Source of the DNA: Desulfobacterales bacterium
GTDB taxonomy: Bacteria; Desulfobacterota; Desulfobacteria; Desulfobacterales; JAHEIW01
Reading direction: 5' to 3'
Assembly: GCA_020348305.1 (NCBI GenBank)
Contig: CP070746.1
Span: 419,371-467,878, forward strand
Length of the DNA stretch: 48,508 nt
Each line of letters begins with the position of its first letter. Within the stretch, counting starts at the first letter, position 1. Both the position numbers and the translations under genes were made by a program. The notes beneath the pieces are model-generated. The model was given only the letters and a program-made list of their open reading frames with translations, was not told the DNA's origin and ran no database searches. This document shows positions 36,478 through 46,300 of the stretch, piece by piece.

Positions 36478-36644
36478 CTGGACGTTTTCTGGTTTACAAA
36501 TCGCTAAATGCAACGATCCCCATATCAATTGGCTCTATATAATGCTGAAATTATTATAATTTACTAATTTCAACATTTTGTGGGTTACAAATTTGTAATC
36601 TTTCTCTTATTAAATTTTTTTATAAAGCATTAAATTGTTTTATA

Positions 36645-39600
36645 CTATTGCTGAATTTCCTTCCAGTAGACCACGCCCAAATTTGCGCAAGTTTCTATCA
36701 AACTCGGCATTTTTCCGGTTGATGAAGTTGTTATTTTTACCTCGACACAATCATTGTCATCATGGTTGTGGCTGGATCCGGGTCCCAGCCCTATAATCAC
36801 AGGTGTCTGAATATTTCCCGGTAAAAGGATACCACTTGGCGGTACCCAAACAGCATCATCTGATAAGCCGATATTTACATAATCCCCCGTACGAGCAGCG
36901 TCGTCATCGTCTACAGATCCATCATCATTGAGGTCAAAAATTGCCTCAGCAAACCTTCCTCCGGTCGTCGCATTTATTTCCATAAAAAATGAATTGCCGC
37001 TGTGGCCACACCGTGAGTCATCCGGGATGAAACCGGTCGCAATCAGTTTCCCGTCGCGAATGAGGACATCGCTGATCACTCTCTCGCCTTCGGATAAATC
37101 AAAATACCAGCCGACATGATTTAGCTGTAAACTTGAAGGATTGGGAAGTTGACCGCCTGAATCCTTCTCTGTAAGCCAAATCGGTATCTCATTACTGAGG
37201 ATTCGTACAAATATTTGCGTGCCATCAATTCCAACTATCCGATCACTACGTTCCTGTTTTAAAAGCTTCACAAATTTTACTTGATTTGAAAATTGCTTAA
37301 TATCTAAATCTATATTTCTGTTGTTTATTTGGCCCAGATATTCACGATCATCATCATGCGACCATCCAGTTCCGATTTGGTATACCCGATCCCCATAGTC
37401 CCATATGCCGTAAATAGACTGGGTAGTTCTATCGGAATAATCGCTGTCTCCCAAAAATTTTCCGGTACCAAAACAGACCAGATAACCCGCCTCCTTCGGA
37501 TGAAGCATAACATCAGGTTTAGCGGTGATTGGCTGAATCGCTTCATCGGCATTTTCTTCGGGGCCTCTGGCGATAAAAAGGGGTTGCGGATCACCGATGT
37601 GGTCCTTGTAGGCGACATCCCAATCAGATAGATTGTTGCTGGTCAAATCAAATTTCCATAAGTTGCCTTTTAAATCACCCGCGTAAACAAAATCAACTTT
37701 GTCATCCAAATTGACATCAACCGCTGTCGGCGTAGAGAGTCCGTTGTCCGGTCCGGCACCGGCTCTTATTTTCGTGATAACAGTGCCATCTGATGGGTCG
37801 AGGATAAAAAGAACTGATTTGCCATTTTTGCTGCTGTAGCCGTTGCCAACTATCACGATCCACTTATAGGTATTGTGATAGGATTGCGCAATAACGGGTC
37901 TGCTGAACGAATAACCGATGTCATCAATATGGATAGCTGGCGTGTCAGCTTTCGGAAACTCCCACTTTACCTTATCGGTCGTCATGGACATCGATTCGGT
38001 AATGTCCAAAGCAAAATATCCCTTTCCACCTTTCCCGAGGCCACCGACCAAAATTGTTTTGATCTCCGTTCTACCAAACAGACCTCTCCCCTCCTTTACG
38101 ACAGGCGTCAAATCCACAAAGTATTTATGCGCATAGGCGGTATCTGCTAAGAGTTTAAGGTTGCCAAAAACCAAATTGGGAATATAAGCAAAAATTTCCT
38201 CACCCAGTTGGGGATCTCCGCCTCCGGCAGGCGCCTTGGCATTAAATGCATGCAACATTCCGTCATTTGCTCCGACATAGATGGTATCGTTATGAAACAC
38301 AGGAGCAGAATGAACGATATCGCCCAGTTTTTGACTGCGGGATCGGTAGCCGTCGATCTCCTGACCCCTTATATACGCGATCATATTGGTGCGATCGGTC
38401 AGATCAGGATCCAAGGCATTTTTTTGGTAGTTCGTTAGCTGACTCTCAACAAAAAGTATCCCGACGTTCTCCTCGTTGTAACTTACAATAGTTCGCTGGT
38501 CCGGATCTTTTTTCTTGAGAACCTCAGCAGCGGACCATTCGGGGTTATCAACAACTACTTCTCCGGTGTGTGCATCAAGGCGGTAGGCTCTTACATCGCC
38601 GGTCCATTCGTCATTGTAGTTACTATAACTGGATTGAAAAATACGGATCTGATCGAAAACCTGTGCATAAAGCGGATCGCCATTGATGGAGACCGAGGCA
38701 GCAGAGCCCCTTTGTTGCTTCGATATGCTCTGTATGCGTGCCGCCAAGGTATCGACCAACTCTTGTGGATTTCCGGCATTTAATAATTCTCCCCGACCGT
38801 TTATTGCGGCATGCCAGAGATCGTCGATCGACTCCGGTTTCCTGACTCCCAAAACTTCAGGCCAGATCACATAGTCATTCGAATCTTTGTGTTTAAGAAA
38901 ATCCGGGTTGGTAGGACCCAACTCATAATCAGCGGGATTCAAGGTACCGGTCACACCAAACGCCGCAGCATAGGTAACCATGTGCTGATGTTCGGCGTTA
39001 TCACTTTTACTTGTTGGATGCTGATCTGGATAATCGGAGATATCGTTTTCATAATAATACATGGCGATATCAGCGAGCGTATTACTATAACTATCCGCAT
39101 AAGGTTCTCCATTGTCAGCATCTGCATTTTTCGCTTTGGCATTAAAATTAGGATCGCTGTAATAACCATCCGTCATAACCATAACATACGATTGCTGACA
39201 AGCACCGCCATCAGCAGGATAAGGCACTTCACCGGATACACCGGCCAGATTGCCGTCGTTTTCTTTGTAATATTCCCCGACGGTTTCCAAACCCTCCTTC
39301 AACGGGGTATCGCCTTTGGATTGGAAGCCATATAATTTTTCTAAAAGAATATCCGATTCATCTTTAGATTCACCATTGATGGTGGCTTTTACCGGTTTGA
39401 GCGGTACTTTTATTTTACCGTTGATACCTAGAATCCCGACTCTAACCTCTTTTAGGCTTTTGATCACTTTGGCGATCGCCGCTTTGGCCATATATTCGCG
39501 CCGGCGGTTATAGGTATACCAGTTAGCAAAGTTCTGGCGCTCTTCAGCATAAGTGCGGCCGGTGACAATTCCGTCAGGAGGAGGGTCTATGAGCGATAAC

Positions 39601-40307
39601 GTATCAACCTTCTCTGCCAAACCGGTTCCGGTAACACCGACGGTATAATATTTAATTCCTTTGTCATCGCCATCAATCACCACCATATAAACACCATCAC
39701 CGTACTTCACAAAATAATGGGCGTGTTTGACGTCTATGCCACTTGCCGAAAATGATTTTCCATCCAGATCAAAGGTATTGCCGGTATCAATCACTGGATG
39801 GGCTCTGGCGTGCTCGATGTCGGCATTTTCAAAGGTTAGCTTGCCATAGTTGGGCCAGGGCTCATAGGTCAAATTCGGATTATAATAAATTATATTGATT
39901 TCATGCCATTGGGATTTCCAGTATTTTCTACCTTCCTGCCCAAAGTAAAACGCTTCACCTGTGTAGACGCTATCACCAAGGTTATCGAAAACATAGCCAT
40001 AACCATCTTCCCCAGGTTTTTCTTGATTCGGATTGGGGTACCGCCCATCATAAAAGCCCCTGATAAGAACCGAAAAGTTCATGCTACTGGAATCATCCAA
40101 CAAAATCATAATATTCGCAGGTGGAGGCTGAATCCGAGTAAACATGGGTGCATCGGCAATATCCACTTCTGCTTGCGTAGGCTTACCCCCAAAATAGGCC
40201 ATGCATAGCCATGCACTGAAGAAGGCAATGAGGAGCAGACAATTTTTTTTTAGGCGGCTGCGGATCCGAGATAATCGATGAGAGATTTGATTATTTAACA
40301 CAGCCAA
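36645..40307 (-). CDS. pilY1: PilY1-type pilus tip adhesin/assembly protein, set 2
   Basis: The 1220-residue precursor is a PilY1 protein, exported and placed at the pilus tip. A hydrophobic signal lies at about 22-40. A von Willebrand A-like region follows with the metal-site motif DDSSS at 71-75. The C-terminal half is the PilY1 beta-propeller: LGDIVHSAPVF, IYVGANDGMLHAFNA, GGLGKGGKGYFALDIT, and a calcium loop DVNLDDKVDFVYAGDLKG at about 860-880 in the position of the regulatory calcium site of P. aeruginosa PilY1. The start is TTG, supported by GGAGG seven bases upstream. It is the last gene of the fimT-pilV-pilW-pilX-pilY1 set 2. Confidence 0.9.
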   Translation of the reverse strand: MAVLNNQISHRLSRIRSRLKKNCLLLIAFFSAWLCMAYFGGKPTQAEVDIADAPMFTRIQPPPANIMILLDDSSSMNFSVLIRGFYDGRYPNPNQEKPGEDGYGYVFDNLGDSVYTGEAFYFGQEGRKYWKSQWHEINIIYYNPNLTYEPWPNYGKLTFENADIEHARAHPVIDTGNTFDLDGKSFSASGIDVKHAHYFVKYGDGVYMVVIDGDDKGIKYYTVGVTGTGLAEKVDTLSLIDPPPDGIVTGRTYAEERQNFANWYTYNRRREYMAKAAIAKVIKSLKEVRVGILGINGKIKVPLKPVKATINGESKDESDILLEKLYGFQSKGDTPLKEGLETVGEYYKENDGNLAGVSGEVPYPADGGACQQSYVMVMTDGYYSDPNFNAKAKNADADNGEPYADSYSNTLADIAMYYYENDISDYPDQHPTSKSDNAEHQHMVTYAAAFGVTGTLNPADYELGPTNPDFLKHKDSNDYVIWPEVLGVRKPESIDDLWHAAINGRGELLNAGNPQELVDTLAARIQSISKQQRGSAASVSINGDPLYAQVFDQIRIFQSSYSNYNDEWTGDVRAYRLDAHTGEVVVDNPEWSAAEVLKKKDPDQRTIVSYNEENVGILFVESQLTNYQKNALDPDLTDRTNMIAYIRGQEIDGYRSRSQKLGDIVHSAPVFHNDTIYVGANDGMLHAFNAKAPAGGGDPQLGEEIFAYIPNLVFGNLKLLADTAYAHKYFVDLTPVVKEGRGLFGRTEIKTILVGGLGKGGKGYFALDITESMSMTTDKVKWEFPKADTPAIHIDDIGYSFSRPVIAQSYHNTYKWIVIVGNGYSSKNGKSVLFILDPSDGTVITKIRAGAGPDNGLSTPTAVDVNLDDKVDFVYAGDLKGNLWKFDLTSNNLSDWDVAYKDHIGDPQPLFIARGPEENADEAIQPITAKPDVMLHPKEAGYLVCFGTGKFLGDSDYSDRTTQSIYGIWDYGDRVYQIGTGWSHDDDREYLGQINNRNIDLDIKQFSNQVKFVKLLKQERSDRIVGIDGTQIFVRILSNEIPIWLTEKDSGGQLPNPSSLQLNHVGWYFDLSEGERVISDVLIRDGKLIATGFIPDDSRCGHSGNSFFMEINATTGGRFAEAIFDLNDDGSVDDDDAARTGDYVNIGLSDDAVWVPPSGILLPGNIQTPVIIGLGPGSSHNHDDNDCVEVKITTSSTGKMPSLIETCANLGVVYWKEIQQ

Positions 40308-40459
40308 TATCCTTCCTCCGGCTACCCTCCCGGTTTTATGGTGAGGGAATTAAACCGAGTTTTTTTGTGAGATTGTCAGGTTATATCTGAAATAAATATT
40401 CATCATGGAAAGTGGCGGGGTAGGATCTGAAGTAACCGTGTAGCTGTCCATCTAAACAG

Positions 40460-40942
40460 TTAATAGGTTGCCAAATATCCGACCTTTATCACGGTCACTC
40501 CGTTTTTCTCGCACTGACCGTAAATCCCAATGGCGTGCACCGCAGTCTTATCAACATCAAGGGAACTGCCTGCGCCAATATTTTCGACGCCTGCCACAAA
40601 ACGGGTATTGCCGGTTGGATCGATCGCAGCTATTCCGGCCCCATCCCAATATGCCTCTAGATTGTCTTGTGTCATTGCCCCGGGTACTGTATCGAGCCAT
40701 GCAGGAGGCTTGTTATGCAGATCGGCGGCGTTAATAAGATGGTCGACAGCTTCCATGACGGCACCTTCTGCCAGATAAAAATTGCGTTGATAAATAAGCT
40801 CATTGGTGGAAACTGTAATTTCCGTATTGGCTGTCCGAGATGCGGCAATGCCGAGGATTGTCAGCAATGCAAGTATCATCAGGGTGGCCAGTATAAGGAA
40901 GTATCCTTCTTCATTTTTCAGAATGTCAACACGTTTGATCAT
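40460..40942 (-). CDS. PilX-like minor pilin, set 2
   Basis: The 160-residue protein has the PilX N-terminal pattern: a short leader, EEGYFLILATLMILALLTILGI, then SRTANTEITVSTNELIYQRNFYLAEGAV. The rest is a short globular part ending in VIKVGYLATY. It lies 152 bases before pilY1 and 84 bases after pilW. Confidence 0.8.
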   Translation of the reverse strand: MIKRVDILKNEEGYFLILATLMILALLTILGIAASRTANTEITVSTNELIYQRNFYLAEGAVMEAVDHLINAADLHNKPPAWLDTVPGAMTQDNLEAYWDGAGIAAIDPTGNTRFVAGVENIGAGSSLDVDKTAVHAIGIYGQCEKNGVTVIKVGYLATY

Positions 40943-41026
40943 AACTTGACAGTTCTTTCATTTGTATGAAATCAGATTGACTTTGTTTCTCTTGTAACGG
41001 TTTTACCCTCTGGGTACCAAGCTGCC

Positions 41027-41653
41027 TCACAGCCCCAGATTCCTACAGATAACCCGGGAGGAATAAGTGCGGCTAACCGGTTGTTGTTCTCGACCGGACC
41101 GTAGCGCAACAATTAATAAAATCTCAACCGTTCTAATTCTTTCAAGGTTCGGTGTTGGGCCCAAATCATTTCCCTCTCTATCTCGGTAGGTAAATGTCAA
41201 CTCCGTTACGTTTTTGACAAGTGGATAAGGGGCGCGGCTATCTAAGGCTTCGCCTACTTTCATTTTAGCGCTATCATATATGTAGGCAACATGTTCTTCG
41301 GCGGAACTATCTATTTGACCATTTAAGTTTCTATCGAGATTAAATTCAATGCTTGTGGATGTGGCCGAAATGATACCGACATTATCAATTCGCCTTGGAT
41401 TAAGACCGGCCATGCGGATGCTTTGTGTCATATAGTCAATCGCTGCGCGCCCCACCTGTTGGAGACTTGCCGATGCATTTTGAGCGGTATAGGCGCGCGT
41501 AAGTGTGACAAACACGCTTATAATAACAACCAAACCCATCGCGGCTGCGGCAAGACCAATTACAAGTTCAAGAAGAGAAAATCCTTCTTTACCAGCCAAG
41601 GACCAATATGCGGTTTTTTTATGCTTTAAGAAAATATAGTCTGGCCTTATCAT
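41027..41653 (-). CDS. PilW-like prepilin, set 2
   Basis: The 208-residue protein has the prepilin motif EG/FSLLELVIGLAAAAMGLVV after a 23-residue leader and the PilW phrase RAAIDYMTQSIRMAGLNP. A turn DRNLNGQIDSSAEE lies where set 1 and set 3 PilW have Asp-rich turns. Its start overlaps the pilV stop by four bases (ATGA). Confidence 0.85.
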   Translation of the reverse strand: MIRPDYIFLKHKKTAYWSLAGKEGFSLLELVIGLAAAAMGLVVIISVFVTLTRAYTAQNASASLQQVGRAAIDYMTQSIRMAGLNPRRIDNVGIISATSTSIEFNLDRNLNGQIDSSAEEHVAYIYDSAKMKVGEALDSRAPYPLVKNVTELTFTYRDREGNDLGPTPNLERIRTVEILLIVALRSGREQQPVSRTYSSRVICRNLGL

Positions 41654-42039
41654 GTTCCCTTCCCTTTTGTAACGGTCTTAAGTTCCAATGTGCGCGTATG
41701 CCCGCGTCGCCTCCAGCTCACGGTGACATGGATCTGGCGGGAAGTGTTATAACCGATAGTGTCGGCAACAGTCCATGATCGGCTAAAAATGCTTTGGCGG
41801 TCATGGCCTGATTTCATTTGGTCTAAAGGTTGACTCTTAAGCTCTTCTATTTTTTGGGTTGCCAGCAGGGTTGCTTGGGTTATTATGTTTGATCGAGTAT
41901 TGTTGCGTGTGGCGGATATTACCATTTTTCCAACGGCCAGAAATCCGATGGCAAATATGGACAGGGCAATCAAGGCCTCAATTAGCAAATAGCCTCTTGG
42001 TTCATTGGATAACGTTTGAAAGTTGCTATTCGTCTTCAT
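41650..42039 (-). CDS. PilV-like prepilin, set 2
   Basis: The 129-residue protein has a prepilin signal, RG/YLLIEALIALSIFAIGFLA, and the PilV pattern SATRNNTRSNIITQATLLATQKIEEL. It closely resembles the set 3 PilV in this segment. Unlike the set 1 PilV, it lacks the long Asp-rich loop. Confidence 0.83.
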   Translation of the reverse strand: MKTNSNFQTLSNEPRGYLLIEALIALSIFAIGFLAVGKMVISATRNNTRSNIITQATLLATQKIEELKSQPLDQMKSGHDRQSIFSRSWTVADTIGYNTSRQIHVTVSWRRRGHTRTLELKTVTKGKGT

Positions 42040-42057
42040 AAACGTGTCCTGTATGCT

Positions 42058-42546
42058 TTATTCCTTTTTCAGGCTGATTCCACCTAAACGATTAACGGTC
42101 ACTCGTATCGCTGCAGCTTTCGAATTTTTCACAACTGTCGCGCCAGGAGAACAATGCCCTCTGCCGGTAAAGCGGGTTTTATCGCCTAAAATACCAAAGC
42201 TTGTACCAGCGAGATCGATGCTGACACCACCGGGCAGCGCACGGTTTCTCAAAAGCAGCTCGGAACCGTCACGGATCCAATTACGATCATCCCCTCCTCC
42301 TGCGCCATTATCTACAAAAACTTCATATCGATTATGATAAAAACGAATTGCCACATAGTAATTTTCTCGGATCGCTCGGGATTTGGCCAATTCCAGGTCG
42401 CCCTTGAGATTATTGGCAGCGCCTCTTAATTTCACATCACTACGCCAGCTGATGATATGGGGAACGACAAAACCGGAAACAATAGCCAGTATGGCAATTA
42501 CGACCAGCACCTCGAATATGGTGAGTCCTCTGCAGTTTTGTATCAT
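42058..42546 (-). CDS. FimT/GspH-type pseudopilin, set 2
   Basis: The 162-residue protein has the signal RG/LTIFEVLVVIAILAIVSG; Glu5 of the mature protein is present. The GspH core includes LAKSRAIRENYYVAIRFY and YEVFVDNGAGGG. It begins set 2 and is the first gene below the predicted riboswitch. The ribosome binding site is weak (GAGAAACC), so translation may depend on leader structure. Confidence 0.85.
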   Translation of the reverse strand: MIQNCRGLTIFEVLVVIAILAIVSGFVVPHIISWRSDVKLRGAANNLKGDLELAKSRAIRENYYVAIRFYHNRYEVFVDNGAGGGDDRNWIRDGSELLLRNRALPGGVSIDLAGTSFGILGDKTRFTGRGHCSPGATVVKNSKAAAIRVTVNRLGGISLKKE

Positions 42547-42557
42547 TTTGGTTTCTC

Positions 42558-42567
42558 GTAGATCTAC
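42558..42567. promoter_or_regulatory. GTAGATCTAC palindrome ahead of fimT set 2
   Basis: The same perfect 10-bp palindrome as at 36328-36337, again next to the fimT translation start (11 bases before the ATG) and preceded by GG on the coding strand. It lies just downstream of the terminator-like hairpin. Confidence 0.5.
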
Positions 42568-42569
42568 CC

Positions 42570-42591
42570 AAAAAAAGCCGGATCGCCTTTT
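42570..42591 (-). terminator. Terminator-like hairpin between riboswitch and fimT set 2
   Basis: On the minus strand AAAAG pairs with CTTTT and CG with CG around an ATC loop, with one G-G mismatch, and the stem runs into seven U. It is short and imperfect, but its place between the aptamer and the start codon is what an expression platform needs. Confidence 0.45.
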
Positions 42592-42605
42592 ACCAGGGCA
42601 CTCCA

Positions 42606-42688
42606 GTTATCCCTCCGCTAGAAGATAAGCAGGACCCGTAGCGTTCCGTCTCTCGATTACTCGAGATTTGGCTTTATCATGGGATACT
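42606..42688 (-). ncRNA. GEMM-I (cyclic di-GMP-I) riboswitch upstream of pilin set 2
   Basis: The minus-strand RNA folds as the GEMM-I three-way junction. P1 is UAUCCC (42681-42686) with GGGAUA (42608-42613). P2 is UCUCGA-GUAA-UCGAGA, a GNRA tetraloop hairpin, framed by the conserved purine-rich strands GCCAAA and GACGGAACGCU, which correspond to GGCAAA and GACGCAAAGCC of the well-studied V. cholerae Vc2 RNA. P3 starts ACGGGUCC and closes with GGA after UAGC. The G-C pair next to the ligand pocket is replaced by C-G, which is a covariation. The aptamer is about 80 bases, the normal size. It is followed by a terminator-like hairpin and fimT. The ligand is probably cyclic di-GMP; some GEMM-I variants prefer cyclic AMP-GMP. 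Confidence 0.82.
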
Positions 42689-42698
42689 CTCAAAAACC

Positions 42699-42727
42699 TT
42701 TTAATGTCATATTCTATTTAAAGTCAA
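42699..42727 (-). promoter_or_regulatory. Candidate sigma70 promoter of riboswitch and pilin set 2
   Basis: TTGACT (42722-42727) and TTAAAA (42699-42704) are 17 bases apart on the minus strand. The predicted start, near 42692, is just upstream of the aptamer P1 strand, which fits a riboswitch leader. The rest of the gap to 42929 includes a GGCC-TTG-GGCC hairpin near 42780-42792 and no gene. Confidence 0.5.
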
Positions 42728-42929
42728 GGGTATAGTGATTATCAGAATTTCATTTCGGAAAAAGAATTTTTTCTGAGTGGCCCAAGGCCGGGGGGTTCTT
42801 TTTTCTCGACAAGATACAGATATAGGGCATGAATCCGACAGGTATGTAATGGTGCTCGGCGGGTTTAATTTGCTTGTTTTAAGGTGTGGGTATTTTTGGA
42901 ATCGGGCGTATTTAAGCTCTCGTTTACCA

Positions 42930-43310
42930 TTAGCGATTTAGTTTTTGGATAAATGAAGCGATTATGCTGCCGTCTGGTTGTCTGAGACCTTCTATCAGAA
43001 CAAGATCGCCTTTTTCAAATAATTCGAGCGCAATGGATTTACCCTTCGCATTCTTTAAGGCGGTGGAAAAGCGCTGTTCTCCGCTGATTAAATCGACCAC
43101 AAGAACCGTCTGCTCCGCAACAACCAATTGGGCTTTTGCATAGTTTATCGCCATGATCCTGGCCCTGTATCCCACCGGGTCACTGGCATCAAAATCGAAA
43201 TTAAATTTTCGCTCCGAAGCGTCACAGGGCTGCATCGGCACCACAACTGCAAAGCATACCATCAAAATAGCCAACCAAAGAGATTTTTTGAGTCTGTTCA
43301 TGTAGTCCAT
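42930..43310 (-). CDS. Small secreted protein after pilY1 of set 3
   Basis: I do not recognise this 126-residue protein. It has a signal peptide (about 1-32, LWLAILMVCFAVVVPMQPCDA) and a mature part of about 94 residues that alternates short strands and turns (ARIMAINYAKAQLVVAEQTVLVVDL, KGDLVLIEGLRQPDGSIIASFIQ), suggesting a small beta-barrel. AGGA lies six bases before the ATG at 43310. It follows pilY1 by 15 bases and is probably co-transcribed. Set 2 has no counterpart. Confidence 0.7.
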   Translation of the reverse strand: MDYMNRLKKSLWLAILMVCFAVVVPMQPCDASERKFNFDFDASDPVGYRARIMAINYAKAQLVVAEQTVLVVDLISGEQRFSTALKNAKGKSIALELFEKGDLVLIEGLRQPDGSIIASFIQKLNR

Positions 43311-43325
43311 GTGTCTTCCTATTTT

Positions 43326-46300
43326 CTAAAAGAGTTGATGCCAATAATAGCGGTGCATATCCTCTGTTGGAATCGTCGGCAGGCTGACAATACCCCCCTC
43401 GACCCCGACAAATATTTGGGCACCACCCTCAAGGATGGCAATTACCGGCGCAGACGGTATGGCCGTACCCAATACCAACGCACGATCCTTTTTTCCCAGC
43501 GCAACCACATTTGTATCCCCATCGGTTTCTGTATCAGTGCTGAAGTCATGCACGGAGGCACCCGTTTTGTAGTCCACCGCATATAATCGCGCCACTCCCC
43601 TTACGGTTGAAGCCGCACAGGGATCATCCGGATCTCCGCCGGATCCAGAATCCGGCGTATAGGTGGTAAAATAGACCACTCCGGCATATACGCGCGGAGA
43701 TGCAACCACTTTTTCGCCGGCATTTTCCAAACGGATATACCAGCCACTTTCAGATTCTAAAGCATTTCGAACCGCTACCTTCTCGTCTTGCGTACCCAGT
43801 TGAATCAAATCTGCGGTAACATCCACCAGATTAGTTTCGGTTAAGGTGGTGGTTGTGGTCCAGTCGTTTTTGACGGCATAAAAGCGATTGACGACATCGC
43901 TTTCTTCCGGATCGGCGCGATCACCGGTGCCAAAGAAGATATATTCACCGAAGCTTTCCTCAACTCCATCGGGGGCGTAAAGAATTTTACGCTGAATATT
44001 ATCCGCCGATGCATTAAAAAATCGCTTGGCCACCCAGGTGCCGTCGGCAACGGATTTGTAAACCGGCTGACCGCATACATCTATTTCTTGCACCAGATCG
44101 TCTTTGAAGGCAAAAATACTGCCCCCCATGTCACCGGCATATATGCGGCTGACGATACCGTCCCCGTCATGATCAAATCCGGACACATCCACGATAGAAT
44201 GGGTCATGCCTAAGGTCGGTTGATTGACCGCATTGAAGTTCAGCCCGCTGATGAGCTGCCCATCGGTGACATTGACGGCAAAAACGGCCCGTCCGACCGA
44301 ATCATTCGCAATCGGCGTTTCATTGTCTTGGTTATTATCGTATCCGCCGGCCAACAGAAAAGCATCGACCACATTGGTTGTTATCGACAGTTGACAACTA
44401 TCCGTTGTATAAGAGCTACCGGTTGCAATCATACAGCTTTGCGGTTTGCTCCAGGATTGACCTAATTCCTCGTAGACATCCGAACCGTTTGACGGATCCG
44501 GGTCTAGTACATGCGGTCCGATGCTGTAAAGCCATGCCGGGGCATTGTAGGAAGTAATATCCAGCGCCGTGTAATAACTGCCCCCGCGGCGCTCGCCGAT
44601 AAAAAGGATTCTTTGCGCTGCCGTATTATAAAATACCGGTGACCCATTCACAAAGTAAAGGATTCTTTGCGCTGCCCCATCATAAATAACCGGTGATCCA
44701 TCCACAAAGTAGTCGTGATTATTATCATTAAGCAAATACAGTCGGCTTAGCAGATCCGGCGGAATAAATCCCCATACTTCACTGCCGTCATCATCATCAA
44801 TACAGTGCAAAATGCCGTCATTTGAACCGGCCAGGATCATGGTTTTCGCGTCGTCGGTGTTTGGATCGTTGTCCGGGTCAGGATAATACACCACCACCGG
44901 TTCGGAGTGAATAATATCACCCATGGTCGAACCATGAACACTTTGAATCAGGTTTTGCCTGTCGGTGTCGTTGCTTACATTCAGATCCGCATTGGTGACA
45001 GCGGTGTTGTCGTCAGCAAACAGATTGGAAGCGTCGGTTAGTGCGGCCACGCTCCCGGTGTAGGTATAGAGGTTGCGCGAAGTGGTGCTTTCGATGAGTA
45101 GGTTGAGCACTTCGGCGGCACCCCCCTTTTCCACATTCGGCCCATCATTTCCCAATGTGGTCCAATAGGATAAGGCGTTGTCCTTGATCAGGCCGTCTGG
45201 CGTGCAGGCTGCAACATCGTTGGCATCATAAAGGGTACCATCGGTACCCAGGGCATATCGTTTGACATTTCCCAGCCAGCGGCCACTTTGCTGGGGCTTA
45301 AAAAAGCCCAGATAAATCCGGTCGCCGGCATAGGTGCGGTTCATTCGGCTGATGGGTACCACCGGAGCGACAAACACGGCATTTTCTTCTGAAATGGCCG
45401 TTAATATTTGTTCAAAGGCTTCATCCAGTTCGGATATGGTAAATGCCGTGTAATATTGTCCGCCGCCGTTTGTTGCCGTATCTTGCAGCAGCTGATGCTG
45501 AATCTGAAAGCCGATCGTGAAGGTGATAATGTTTTGTTTATGAAAAGCGGTACCTTGACCCAGAGTCGGATGGCAGTCGTTTTCATATAGGTATTTCGCG
45601 ACATCATCCAAATAGTCGGAACCATCCATTGTATAGATGTTTTCATCACCCCCATGATCGTTGTCATAGTCGCCAATGGTATCTCCGTTAATATAGGTAC
45701 CTGAGCTCAATTTGGCGTCCCGATCTTTGGTAGACTCCCCGTCGGTCATAATAATGATGTAGTTTTTCTGACAGCGCTCCTGTATCGGAGACGTATAGTC
45801 AAAATTTCCATTGAACCAGCTTCGCATTCCTGCGAAGTAAAGTCCGGCTTCAGCCAGCGTTTCGGCCAGCGGTGTATAGCCGTCGGCATCAATGGCATCG
45901 ATTTGATCGATTAGGGTTGCCTTAGCGCTGCCGCACCCGGCAAGCACCCGGCCCCCATCGGCTTCCGTATCACTGGTGTTGTTGAATCTCATCAGGCCGA
46001 AGCGCACCCCGTCCGTGGTGTTGACCAACTCCGTGATCACTGTTTTGGCGACGTCAATTCTGCTGCCAAAAGTGACGAATTCGTCTTCAAGATAATTTCG
46101 GTAATTTCCCAGGCGCAGCCGCAGGCTCATGAAGCCGGGACAATTTAAGGTGCTGAAACTAATGGACTCTCTGGCATATCCATCGGATAATAATTTATCT
46201 TTTACCGAAGCACACTGGATATTTTCGACATCGGATGTGAACTCACTCCAGCCGCCAAAAAATCTCTGATAATAAACCGCGTTGGTGGAATAGGATCCGG

